DNA from: Isoetes taiwanensis
Taxonomy: Eukaryota; Streptophyta; Lycopodiopsida; Isoetales; Isoetaceae
NCBI GenBank assembly: GCA_021234155.1
Contig: JAJEKV010000231.1
Location: 432,001 to 496,000, forward strand
Direction of reading: 5' to 3'
DNA: 64,000 nucleotides
In this document: positions 33,681-44,962 of the stretch, in pieces
How positions within the stretch are numbered: position 1 is the stretch's first letter
Layout: each line of letters starts with the position of its first letter
The notes under the pieces: model-generated
What the model saw: only the letters and a program-made list of their open reading frames with translations
What the model was told of the DNA's origin: nothing
The model's database searches: none
Program-made: the position numbers and the translations under genes

Positions 33681-33853
33681 GCCGTAAATGTCGGACGTGG
33701 GCATGTTATAGCCAGCCTTCAATGGCAAAAAATTTGCAAGTCCACAAAAATGCCGTGTAATTTTTTTTGGGCGTGGCTATAACATGTCAAAGACACGGAT
33801 ATACCACAGATATGCCCGTGGCTATAGCATGATGGCGTCCGATATATACGGCG
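33681..33853. mobile_element. MITE of about 172 bp with 34-bp imperfect TIRs
   Basis: Left end GCCGTAAATGTCGGACG...CATGTTATAGCCA (33,681-33,714) pairs with the right end TGGCTATAGCATG...CGTCCGATATATACGGC (ending about 33,852) at roughly 80 percent. A third copy of the core TGGCTATAACATG lies at 33,774. No coding capacity. No clear target-site duplication. Confidence 0.6.
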
Positions 33854-34076
33854 CTCCATTAACCATCTCCAAATCTATCCACTAGTAAGTCAAAGACTTT
33901 GAAGTCTTTCTTCCATGCAATAAAGGTGCATTGTCTTACAAACATGTGGGAGTAGCGTCTTAACATAATATCATCAAGAATTTCATATATAGTTACACAC
34001 ATTTATACAATACAATGGACGGTACATGTATATATATTCAACTTACTAAGTCAACATGTAGGCCATCATCACAATG

Positions 34077-34098
34077 TGTGTGTGTGTGTGTGTGTGTT
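34077..34098. repeat. (TG)n microsatellite
   Basis: About 11 TG units. Confidence 0.95.
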
Positions 34099-35460
34099 AG
34101 CTAATCATTTTAAAATATATATATGTCCAGATATGCACGTTTTTATGACATTGCAAGCACATTTTTTCCCCTTTGAACACTACAATGATAATACTTTTCT
34201 TAAATATGGGTTTTGTTAACAATATTCTTCTATATGTTTGTCATATTGCGCAGCATCTACCTAATTGCATATTTATTATTCCATCTTCATCTATGAGTAA
34301 TTTCCTCTTCTTTTTCCATCCTTTAAAGTCTGAGTGTACACCATTTTGGAAACATATGGCATGAACGCACATTCCTTTAGTCTCAATGTGCACCTACATC
34401 TTAGATAATGTGAAAATAGCAAGCATGCATATAATGCACTGGCATAGTTGAATTTGACAACGAATATATGAGGGTTAGGTCAATATAGATTTGGTACCAA
34501 AATTTTAAAAAGCACTATGATTTCCATTCTTTGGCTGAAGATTTATTAAGTCATTAATCGCGCATGCCATACTTTTCTAATTGCTTTATCTTTAAAAAAA
34601 TGAAGATGGTTAGTCATGATGTCCATGTAATCCTTACTATCTACAAAAGAAACACGATAAGGAACATAGATCTTGGAAACTTTCTTATGATCATTTGATG
34701 CCAAGTTGCCTCCATAAGATTCCAAAAAACGCACTTTGGGTCAGGGACCACCACTTATAGAAGGATAAGACCTCCCTCAAATCCGGACTAGATCAAAATT
34801 GCCCAGTTCACTTCCTTTGTTTTGAAAGGCACACACTTCTTCACCATGAAATTGTCATATTTTACTTCAAACGAGATCTGACATCACATGGCCCTACACA
34901 ATTTCTAAATGTCAAACCACCTTAACCTAACAAGGAAAGCCAATTTGCATGGAAATTGATGATCACACTTATTCACTCGATAATAAAAAGACGGGGCAAA
35001 AAGGAAAGGAATTCATGAAACTACATCAATGGGTTGAACAAGTTGATAAGCGTTGCCAAGCACGTGAAATCAGACACTTGTGTTGTGTTTAGTGTGTAGA
35101 GGGGTGTTTGTGTTTGTGTAGACATACAATATCGCGAAAGACACGACATGAAGGTTGCAGTCAGATGTGTAAGGGGATGCTAAGAGAGTGACTTGAGGAT
35201 GCAGAGCAAGGAGAAGTTGAATATGGGCAGCGCATGTTTCACGCAACAACAACTTTTCAACAGAGCTATGAGGTTGATGCAAGCAGTTAGTGCGTGTCTG
35301 TTGAAGCAGAATAATGTAGGCATACGGAGGCGAGTTAAGCGAGTAAGATCCAGGATGTTAGGAGGAAGAGACCACTCGACATACGGTATAGAACCTATTG
35401 TTGGGATGTTTAGGTATTGTTGGGATGTTTAGGTAGAAATAGGTAGCTCCCTTATTTGTT

Positions 35461-36311
35461 GTATATAATATTATATCATATGAAATAAATATATTTTTCT
35501 TTTGCCGGCAAAGTTATCCCCAAAAAGATGGGCCGACACGTGGATCCACGTCAAGGGGAACTTATCCTCGTACTATTCGTACATACCATAAGATACGGAG
35601 TCAGCATTTTGCCGGAAAAAAACCACCCAATGGTATTTTTACGTTGGGGAAAAACAAAATAAAAAGAGAAAAAAGGGCTAATATTCTGAGTGGAGGAGGC
35701 GCGGAGGAGTGTAGCGTACGCAAGAGCGCGTTAAAATTTCGAGCGCGTGTGTTTTTTGTGTGAAGAATGCGCGTCCTTTGTTCTTCCTCCCTTCCTTCTC
35801 TGCTTCGTTTATGATGTCGGAATAGACTACCCTGCTTCTAGCTCCGGTCATACCAAACCCTAATTTGATCCGGCCTCCTTTTCTTTGGCACTTCTTCATT
35901 TTTCTTTCGGAATCGTGTTATCTCAGAACCCAGATCCAAGACACCAGATCTTCTTCGACATCGCCCTTTAAGCTTTTCTTTTCTGGGTTCCGGTTTTAGT
36001 AACTCGGATCGGTTTGGGTGATTCTTACAATTTTTTTTGTTGAGGGAAGGTTTTGATTTTTTTGGAGTCAAAATAGCATTTACAACAATTTGTAGAAGCA
36101 GCCGGATGTGTGTTAGGATCTCCAAGAAATTTTTGGTCCTGCGGATTATCTGAAGGCTCTGGCATTAAAGAAGGCAAAGTTATTTTCTTTGTGGTAATTG
36201 ATATTTGCGCGAGATCTCTCCGAATTCTCTACTATTCTGAAGACTTGGGTAAATTTGACCGGATGGATTGAGAATTATGAACTTAGCGATGCTGGGCAGA
36301 GGAAATGAGGG
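35461..36311 (+). promoter_or_regulatory. Upstream region and 5' UTR of the PP2C gene
   Basis: 850 bp before the start codon. TATA-like AT-rich words occur at 35,462-35,495 and CT-rich initiator-like sequence at 35,780-35,815. The transcript start cannot be fixed. Many plant PP2C genes of this clade have an intron in the 5' UTR; candidate GT donors occur near 36,195-36,250, but none is decisive. Confidence 0.35.
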
Positions 36312-38185
36312 ATGCTGGCATGTTTAATGAAGATGCTATTGGCTTGCTGGCGACCTGTAGGGCACATTGGGCAGACGGATGTGGCCACTTTTGACCGTCA
36401 GGATGCACTGTTATGGTATACAGACCTTAGCGAACACGCTGCTGGGGATTTTTCTATTAGTGTAGTTCAGGCTAATTCCTTGCTTGAGGATCATAGCCAG
36501 GTAGAAATTTTTTCTTTTGGCACATTTGTTGGCGTTTATGACGGCCATGGAGGTCCGGAGGCTGCAAAGTTTGTCAATAATCGGTTGTTTCAGCATGTGC
36601 AAAGTAAGTAGCTTATGAACTCCATCATATAATTAGGGACTTGTGACCAACTTATGCGTATTTTGTAGGTGTTCTGTGCAAAAATGTTTGGAAGTGTATG
36701 TATGCAAATGCCAAAGTTATCTTAGTTGATTCCATGCTTGATTTCAAGAACTGAGCCAAGAAGAAATAGGCGGAATGATTGTCTGTAGTATAGCTTGTCA
36801 TTTTTGCAGATTCTCATCCCGTTCTAGGTCTTCTTGTTTATAAGATTTATAAATCTCAAATTCTACCTTAGCAAATACATGTCGTTCAATGTATGTCGAT
36901 ATCTAGCCTGTTATGATGTGTTTGGAAGTGGAAAAGAGAAGCAGCGGGAGTGGTCCAAGAATGTGCTTAAGTTTAAGTTTTTACCTAATTAGGTATTGTT
37001 GATATGTAGATTATGCATCCGAGCAAGGTGCTATGTCAGCCAATGTGTTGCAAAGGGCCTTTGCGATGACAGAAGCTGAGTTTCTAGCTCGTGTGGAGGA
37101 GTCCTGGCTAACAAGGCCCCAAATGGCTGCTGTGGGTTCCTGCTGTCTTGTTGGTGTTATATCTCAGGAAAAACTATATGTGGCCAATCTTGGTGATTCT
37201 CGAGCTGTTTTAGGGACAATAGGAGAAGATGGACAGCTGATTGCTGAGCAGTTGTCTGATGAACATAATGCTAGCTATCCGGAAGTGCGACAAGAGCTGA
37301 AAGCTATGCATCCTGATGATCCACATATTGTCGTCTATAAAAATGGCGTCTGGAGAGTCAAAGGGATCATCCAGGTCTAAAACAATTACCCTGTTGTATT
37401 ATAGCCAAGGTTTCTTGTTGTTTCAAATCAGGAATTTTTTGTGAGTATTAGTTGTTATTTTAACAGGTCTCTCGTTCTGTTGGTGATGTATATTTGAAGA
37501 AGGCAGAGTACAACAGAGAACCTCTATATGCCCAATTTCGTCTTCCACAGCGTCTTAGAAGGCCTGTACTCTTGGCAGAGCCCACGATAAGAGAGCGCAC
37601 ATTGAGACAGGAGGACAAGTTTGTTATATTTGCATCAGATGGACTTTGGGAGCACTTGAGTAATGAGGACGTTGTTCATATTGTACATAGTCACCCACGA
37701 GCGGTATGCCTGAATTTTGATGTTAATTTGTTGGTGAAAGGACTTAAGATAGCAGCATATAATATATCCTATTACAAGTTTAAGAGTAGTGATAGTAGAT
37801 ATCCCATTGCATGTTAAGCATTTAATATAGCCTATTACAAGCTTAAGAGTAGTGATAGTAGATAACCCATTGCAAAGTTACTTAGATATTTACCTGCACT
37901 TCAGTGTCATAAGTTTATTTCTACAGGGTATTAATAGCTCTTTATAATTTTGCCAAATAGGGTATTGCAAGACGATTGCTAAAAGCAGCTCTTCATGTTG
38001 CTGCTAGAAAACGAGAAATGAGATATGCCGATATAAGAAAGATTGACAGAGGTGTTAGGCGCCACTTCCATGATGATATCACTGTTGTTGTTTTGTTCAT
38101 AGACTATGAAAAGATTTGTACCGGTGGGAATTTATCTCCCAGATCTGTACGGGGTGGACACATTTCTTCAAATGGAGAGTTATGA
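36312..38185 (+). CDS. Protein phosphatase 2C, plant clade D
   Basis: Metal-dependent Ser/Thr phosphatase. Four coding exons with GT-AG introns, 36,312-36,603, 37,010-37,374, 37,467-37,703 and 37,961-38,185, give 372 aa, close to the 370-400 of plant clade D. Start [15 protein letters not shown] matches the short hydrophobic clade-D N-terminus, with [20 protein letters not shown] after it. PP2C blocks are complete: [13 protein letters not shown] (metal-binding Asp/Gly), [72 protein letters not shown] and [16 protein letters not shown]. In Arabidopsis, clade-D members act on plasma-membrane H+-ATPase and SAUR-linked growth; that role here is inferred. Exon junctions keep frame and no stop occurs, so it is probably functional. 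It is the only intact host gene in the window. Confidence 0.96.
37768..37876. repeat. Tandem duplication in PP2C intron 3
   Basis: Two copies of about 55 bp (CCTATTACAAGTTTAAGAGT, AGTGATAGTAGATATCCCATTG) at 37,768-37,812 and 37,830-37,874. The intron is 257 bp. Confidence 0.88.
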
Positions 38186-38198
38186 TAGTATATACTGG

Positions 38199-38500
38199 AA
38201 GCTGAAAGCAGTTACTGTTGTTCAGGCAAGACTATCTTACCACGTTCCAGCTAAAGATTGAGCGCCGCTCATCGTAGGCAGGCTGTTCAAGATCCAGCTG
38301 AAAGCAGTTACTGTTGTATGGGCAAGGCTATCTTCCCATGTTCCAGATCGACACTCATTGTAGGCAGGCTGTCCAATACTTTGTAGATTTTAAGACTGAG
38401 ATAGTTCGACATGAAATGAAAGAAAGCAAATACTGTTGTAGGGCAAGGCCATCTTCCCATGTTCCAGAGCACCACTCATGTATGCAGCTGTTCATGCTGT
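38199..38500. repeat. Three imperfect tandem repeats after the PP2C stop
   Basis: Units start near 38,199, 38,297 and 38,418, sharing AAAGCA.TTACTGTTGT, GGCAAGGC.ATCTTCCCATG, TTCCAG and CACTCAT.GTA.GCAG. Likely in the 3' UTR. Confidence 0.8.
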
Positions 38501-40880
38501 ATGATCCATCACTTAAATTTTAAGATGCTACATGTAATTTTAAATACAATTGAAGAGTGGATTATTTTTGTGTGCTTTTGTAAGGCTTTACTAGAATGCA
38601 CCAATTTGACACGATTACTGTGGGACTGCTTAAGATGCAAGTAATTTCTTGCTTAGCAGAAAATTAGCTTCAATTCAATAAGAAAACAGGAACTGGATCT
38701 AATTTAGAGTAGAGAAGAAGCCAAGATTGAATGGCATTGGAAAATCAACCAACGACAGCTTCACAATAAATTGGACGACAGCTTGGTGTGGGCATTTCTT
38801 AAATATGCAAGATTTATCATCCGATGGTCATAGGATGACCTAGCTATTAGATTTTGATTGAACCTAGGAATATGGGAATATAGATTGACCAAGTCCATTT
38901 TATAAGTCTATTTTATACGTGATAAATCAAATGAAAGTGCCGTCACGACTGCCTTCTGCATGCTTTTTTGCAATTTTTTTGAAACAGTTTTTTGTCTTCA
39001 AAGCTCATCCGATTTCATTCTTGAAGCTATCCGAGAGCTGGTCTAAGGAAATTTGCAACGTGGTCCAAGTTTGGCGGGCGGACATTCCCAAGAATAAAAA
39101 AAGTGTGCTTCCATTCTATTACCTTACATATCATTTAAAACTTACGTATACATGGCAAGTCTTACATGGCAAGATAGACATTGAATATGAGTTGTTGATA
39201 CAGGGGCAGGGCATATAGGGAAGCTTGCATGTTGGTACATCCTATGTACGTTTTGGCTTTAGTTCATGTGTGTGCACTTGAAGATGTTCATAATGACAAA
39301 TGGAGTACAACGTCTTTCCCAAATGAGGTAGTTATCCTTAAAATTGGTCCTTGCAAATTCTACGGATCAAACCGTTCCCTACAGTTAGGGGATGGTGCCC
39401 ATATATCCCGCACTTAAAATTATGACCTCTATAACTCATGCTTTATGCATCAAACCAACAAATTAAGGCATCATTAGAAAGAATAGATCCTAAGCTTTCC
39501 ATGAATCAAAATATTAGCCCATTTGGATCAGTTGACAAAAAGTTACAAGGTGTCGAAGTTGGGTCCCTTGCCTGCTCACCTTCCTGAATCCGGAAGAGAT
39601 AGCAAGGCAGATGCACATCAAAAAGCCCTTCAAGAGATGTTTAAGATGTACTCTACATGTCAATACGACATTGGTGGAGAAAGTTACACTCAATTGCAGG
39701 GCAGGGTATGCGCAATACAGGGGGAGAGGGCTGCGAGATAAGTGGACAAGAGTGTGTAATTGAGCTGCACAATAGCAGGGCAGTGCGTTGATAGTAGGCA
39801 CCTCCCCTAGTTCCCATGAGATTATTTCTAATAACCTCTTGAATATGCTCTTTTACGAATATTCCAGTTATTATCCCAATAATTTGGCAGATATTCCTTG
39901 TAGGAGAATATGCATTGCGTGTTGCAGGTCTGTTTTTGCCATAGCTTTCCTTGTCCGGTGTCGCCACTGCAGCTAAGAGATACCCAGTGGCCTTTGAATG
40001 ATTGAGCGGAATTAGACCGGAGCCCACCTAGTTCCAAATTATCTTTGCCATGGCTTCTCATACTTTTGCTTCTCATTTTTTGTCCCGCACGTCGTCCCAA
40101 CATTCTTCAGGATTGTTGCGTTTTTCTACAGGTTCGTCAACCATTCTGTTTTTCTTTATAATATACTCTTCTTCCATTCATTTTTATTTTCAGGTCAACC
40201 ACCAAAACACCTTCCAATATATCTGATATATGATTATCAGGCATGTAAACTCCCTATTAAGTTGGGGCATTATTTCTTTTGCCTTTTGACGCAGTATAGA
40301 CAAAAAATCTACAGCGCACGGCGCTACCATTGTTCTTCTCGATCTTTATCTGTCATGGTTTCAACAGCTAAGGATTTTGCCGGACCAGTTTAAGGGAGGC
40401 CAACCATCCCCTCTTGGGGATCATGGGAAATAATCATCTCGGCCTCTCGGCCTCGAGGGTTATTTCCCATAATCCCCTCCATGGGAGAATTATCCTCCTC
40501 TTAACGCTCTGGTTCTCAGGTTTACAGGCTGAGATCCAATCTCAGCCGTTGATTACAGTGATGTTATCTACTAGTAACAGCTTCACCAGCAGACATTTTA
40601 TGTTGTTTCTCATAACATCCTAGGGTAATACAGAATAACTCCACATTTTGTCCATAACCCTTATAACATCCTAGAGTGATCCTAGAGTGCTCCAGATTTT
40701 ACCTGAACGCTGCCCTAAAATGGATTCTTGAAGCGATCATCTGCCCTGTTTTAAGAGTCTGTTGGGGCCAAATCTGAGCCATAAAGCAAAGGATTAGAAA
40801 GAAAAGAAAGATCTCAGCCAAAACCCCTACTTTCAAGATTAATCCGGCATCCCTGAAGATCTGACATCCCTGAAGATCCC
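38501..40880. other. Stretch without a recognisable gene
   Basis: The longest ORFs (39,523-39,741 plus; 39,653-40,027 minus) have no recognised motif and no splice context that I trust. A strong hairpin lies at 40,416-40,477. Confidence 0.4.
40416..40477. repeat. Inverted repeat, 20-bp arms
   Basis: GGGGATCATGGGAAATAATC pairs with GGTTATTTCCCATAATCCCC at 18 of 20 positions around a 22-nt spacer containing CGGCCTCTCGGCCTCG. Confidence 0.85.
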
Positions 40881-40929
40881 TGATGAGCCTTGGCGCCCCT
40901 GTTTTCAAGATTAATCCGGCAGATCCGAC

Positions 40930-41227
40930 GCCCCTTGCTTCTAATATCCGACCTACTCTTCTCTATGCAAACCCAAACCTGGTTTCACCCCAAGTGCTCG
41001 TGCCAAAAATACCTTCTGCACCTGCTCCAAGTCATTCCAGGTCGCCAAAGAGACGACCGGGCCCCAAATCTCGACCCCGATGAGCTCGACTGCCCAAACA
41101 GAAGATGGGATGGCCCCAATCATAGAGACCGATGGTGCCCAAAACAGATGTGGACGGATGGATGGCCCCAATCATAGAGGGGCTCCACCCCTAGGTACTT
41201 GATGACCTCCTGTTCAGTCCCCAATAT
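40930..41227 (-). pseudogene. LINE 5: fragment of a LINE reverse transcriptase thumb region
   Basis: Minus strand: KYLGVEPLYDWG at about 41,200 (the NYKYLGV block after the RT palm), then GVEIWGPVVSLATWNDLEQV and QKVFLARALGVKP (41,090-40,975), as in LINE 3 (GAPIWGPALSKGLWKQVES, LGIKQQTPY). Both ends are cut. It abuts the (TAA)n tract that also ends LINE 3. Confidence 0.75.
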
Positions 41228-41389
41228 GGCATAATAATAATAATAATAATAATAATAATCATAATAATAGCGGATGGACGCCTCCCAATAATAATAATAA
41301 TAGGAGGGAACTCCACCCCTAGGTACTTGTAAGTTATTGACCTCCCGCATTTTATTATTATTATTATTATTATCATGATGGAGCAGCAG
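41228..41389. repeat. (TAA)n tracts with a duplicated LINE segment
   Basis: Three ATA/TAA runs (41,230-41,270, 41,288-41,302, 41,348-41,378), separated by two copies of CTCCACCCCTAGGTACTTG (41,167 and 41,314), which is the KYLGVE codon block of a LINE in reverse. The last run is the 3' tail of LINE 3. Confidence 0.85.
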
Positions 41390-41395
41390 TTACAC

Positions 41396-42688
41396 TTAAA
41401 TGCTTGATTGTACTTGAATCAGAAATGATCTATGTGTTTCAACCTTTTTAAGATAACATCCTAGAGTTTTTGGATCCATATCCAGGAGGCTATGAAAATT
41501 ATGAAAACAGATGCCAAAGGAATCTCTAATCTCTGCATACGCTGTGCATGTTAAGAACACATGCTCCTCATCCTCGATATCTCCATCTGTGCATACCAAA
41601 CAAACCCGGTTATCTCTTGGGATACCTGCCCATCTGCCCGTCTCTATGTTGAGCTTATGGGAACCTGTGCGATATCGTGCAATGGTCCGCTTCAGGTGTG
41701 GTGGAAGCCTGGCCCGAAGGTATGCTTGGTCCGAATATACAATCATCGGATTTATCTCCTTCATGTAATATATCATCTTAGTGCCAGGTTCTTCCCAGAT
41801 CCGCTTCAGTGCTAGTGATTGCACTATCTCGTACACCAACTTCGGAGTCAGGCCAATCCATTCTACTTATACCCCAGCTTGCAGCCCAGTCCAACGCATC
41901 CTTATACCAGCCCGCAGTCATGGAGGCTTCCATTGCCTTTTTGGGAATCCGATCATCATCCAAAGTAAATAATCTGTTCACAAACGTGATGGTCAGGATC
42001 AGTACTTCTGCCTCAAGTGGTAGTAAACCCGCTTCTGCCAGCATAATAGGATATGGGGTTTGCTGCTTAATACCAAACTCCTTCTGGATACTCTCAACCT
42101 GCTTCCATAATCCTTTAGATAGAGCTGGTCCCCAGATTGGAGCACCATAAAGGATTACTGTTTGGACCAGAGTTTTGAAGAGTAATCTTCTCAACCCCCA
42201 ATCTTGTAATGATGCCGGCATCGCCGGAGCATTCCGTATAAGGCTGTCTTTCCTCCTGCTATTCGCTTCTTAATGCATTCTTTCCACTTGTAATTTGAGC
42301 TGAAATCTAGACCAAGGTATTTATAGTTACTCATAGTTTCCAATGCTTCTCCATTGTACGTGAAATCTGGTTTGTTTGTGGTACCATACACCATGATCTT
42401 GGATTTAGACAAGTTCACTTTCATTTTCTTAGCCATGCAGAACTCGCTCAAGGTTTGCAGGTGTCTCTGGAGGCATGCTGGAGTGTCTGCCAGTAGCACT
42501 ACGTCGTCAGCGTAGAGTAGCAGTTGAATCACGTAATCCCCTAGCTGAGTTCCCACAGCCCTTTCCTTCTCCATCCATGATTGCAGCTCATCTATGTATA
42601 ACCCAAAAAGGGTGGGTGATAGCGGACAGCCCTGTCTCACCCCTATTGTGCTTTGGACTTCCGTCAAATTGTCTGCTAATCATGCTAT
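41396..42688 (-). pseudogene. LINE 3 RT second half and Cys/His C-terminus
   Basis: TIGVRQGCPLSPTLFGLYID at about 42,655 and the catalytic YADDVVLLADTP at about 42,510 are intact, with MKVNLSKSKIMVYGT and SNYKYLGLDFSSNYKWKE following. The thumb (42,221-41,778) includes ILYGAPIWGPALSKGLW and KQQTPYPIMLAEAGLLPLEA. The C-terminal frame (41,839-41,396) has the Cys/His block NRVCLVCTDGDIEDEEHVFL. Two frame changes. Confidence 0.92.
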
Positions 42689-42693
42689 AACTT

Positions 42694-44320
42694 TGTGACG
42701 TCCCCTACTCCTTATACGATGCCCACATCGTATTCGAAGGAGGAGCATTCCCCCTGGCAGCTACACTGACAGGGGCCATCCACCTGACTCCACTCCCATC
42801 GGGATGAGCCAGCAAGGGAAGAATGGATGTGTCATTCACCCGTCTTCCATCGGGTCGACTTATCTGCGGAAGCGTGAATAAACAAACTTGAGCACAACTA
42901 ACAGTAAACAAATACAAGTACCTCGAGAGGTGAATACAATACAACATCACAGAGATAGCAATACCATAGAAATAACATCATCACATAACATAAATAACAA
43001 GAGGGGAGATCCTACCCAGGGCTCGGACCCGGGGGATGACCCGGCGGCTAGGGTCTCGAGTTCATTGTAGAGCGAGAATTCATGGCAATGGATTTGGCCG
43101 GCATAGAACATGGCTTAGGGTAGTCCACTCCATCCGCCCCTCAGGTGCACACTTTGCGAGTAGGCTGAAAAGTGTTGGGACTTGGCCGTAGCGCCTCTGG
43201 TGGGGTGAATAGCGGAGAGGGGCTACTACCACTTGGGTTGCATCTCCCCAACCCCATGAGGCAGGAAGAGAGTTGCCTCCCCCGAGGCATCCATGCTCAT
43301 CACAGTGGCTAGAGGGCCCTTTGCCCTTATTCGACTTGAACTCTTTGGAAGGTCATATTCACCACCCCACAGTGTCGAGCTCATGCCTTGCCCACATGCG
43401 GTGACAAGCCATTAAGCCTAGCCCACGAGACCCCCGATAGGGCCTTACTACGGAGGGGTCGGTCCGTGATGAGACAAGTTCCTCCTTATCAACCGGCCTA
43501 GCCCCTTCACCCACAACCAAGGCGGGTTCACTGCATCACGGGGCATATAATTGGGAACTAGTGGTGCTACCTAGGACCATCCGCTACTGACTTTAGGTCT
43601 CTACCCCCTTCCCAATACATGGAGATCACAGAGTGAAATACATACAACATCACGTAACCTGAAATAGAGAATATCATCTAATCTATCTACCTAAACAACG
43701 AGTTAGGTTCCTTAGTTAGGGCTTATGATCTCGGGATCTATAAGGCCTCTAGAGTTGATCTAACATACTAAACCAGCCTATTGCCTTGCCCAAAGGCGGC
43801 TTTGCACTGTGAGAACAACTAGATACCTGCTCCTTGACCCGCTCCTAACCCTCGAAGGCGTCCATGCTCCCGATCTCTTTTGAAGATGGCTGCTAATCGA
43901 TAATCTATTGTGCAAATCCGCTTTCCGGAGCTCGGCAATGCGGATTGAAGTCCATACTTGGCCGAAATGGCTCAAGAGAACCCTGAACTCGAGAGAGGAA
44001 AGGAGCTCTAGGAAAAACCCTAAAATGCAAAGAGAAGAAAGGCTTAGGGTTTAAGGGGAAAGCCCTTTTATAGAAACCCTTAGGGTTAGGTTAGATATTG
44101 GCCAAATGGGATTTAGCCATTTGGCAATGGGGTCCATGGGGTTATTAATTGTGTATGTTTATTTAACATGCACAACATTCAATGTTGCCCCCTAGGTGCA
44201 ACCCTTGCCCCCTAGGTGCAACCCTATACGTCTCGCAAGTACATGTCATCCGTGACATGTACAGGTGACGTGGCAGTATAATATACGTATTCGGGGCGTA
44301 TATTATGTTGGAACGTCACA
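42694..44320 (-). mobile_element. Solo LTR 2 (TSD AACTT)
   Basis: 1,627 bp, reading TGTGACGTTCCAACATAATA to ...GGGGACGTCACA on the minus strand, flanked by AACTT (42,689-42,693 and 44,321-44,325). It interrupts LINE 3 between LYKEV and the GVRQGCP block. Same family as the LTRs at 23-33 kb. Confidence 0.93.
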
Positions 44321-44324
44321 AACT

Positions 44325-44902
44325 TCTTTATACAGGTGAGATACTGCACCCATGAGAGTGATCGGGACCCTAATCTCCTTCATTCTATTTCCTAGCCCAT
44401 CTCTTGGTACTGTATCGAAGGCTTTGGAGAAATCAATGAATGCAAGAAATAGTGCCTTCTTTGGTCTCTTTGCCTGTTCGAAGAGCACCCTCAGAGTGAG
44501 GCAATGATCCAGAGTATTGTGCATTTTTCTGAAACCTGCTTGGCATGAGGCTCTCTTCCCATTCACATCAGCCCATGTGCTCAATTTTTGTTTCAGCAGG
44601 CATCCTAGTAATTTAGAATAGATGCTCCCTACCATTATTGTGCGGTAATTACAAACATCTATTTTGTTACCTGATTTATGCACGGGAACGACCTTATTCA
44701 ATCGCCATGATCTCGGCAAGCTCTCCTTGACTGCGGCATTCATCTGATTGGTTAAGACCTGTAAGAGTCTTTCTCCACCCCACTTTAACAGTTCCGCACT
44801 CAACCCTTCAAGATCTGCCGCTTTACCATTTCTCAAATGCTCCAGGGCCATGCTTACCTCCACGATTGTAAATATATCTTCATTCACTTCCATGACTTCC
44901 AT
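44325..44902 (-). pseudogene. LINE 3 RT first half
   Basis: Blocks LRNGKAADLEGLSAELLKWG, NKVVPVHKSGNKIDVCNYRT, ASCQAGFRKMHNTLDH and LAFIDFSKAFDTVPRDGLGN are all in one frame (199 codons) ending LYKEV at the LTR. The polymerase Asp of FIDFSKAFD is present. The frame upstream is shifted relative to the endonuclease. Confidence 0.92.
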
Positions 44903-44962
44903 CCCAGGTGCATCTTCACAAATAATATAAGGACCTTACCAGCTGCAAGAGATCCTCCTCTT

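Larger units (their letters stand above)
33421..35460. other. Gene-poor stretch with a MITE and a (TG)n run
   Basis: Apart from the MITE at 33,681-33,853 and (TG)n at 34,077-34,098, only short ORFs without recognisable motifs. No tRNA or rRNA. A 19-bp unit TATTGTTGGGATGTTTAGG is duplicated at 35,396-35,433. Confidence 0.45.

Noticed and set aside
38811-38930. Possible MITE with GATTTATCA/TGATAAATC ends
   Set aside because: Only nine matching bases, expected by chance in AT-rich DNA.
39653-40027. 124-codon minus-strand ORF
   Set aside because: No recognisable motif, no splice or promoter context, overlapping ORFs on the other strand of similar quality.
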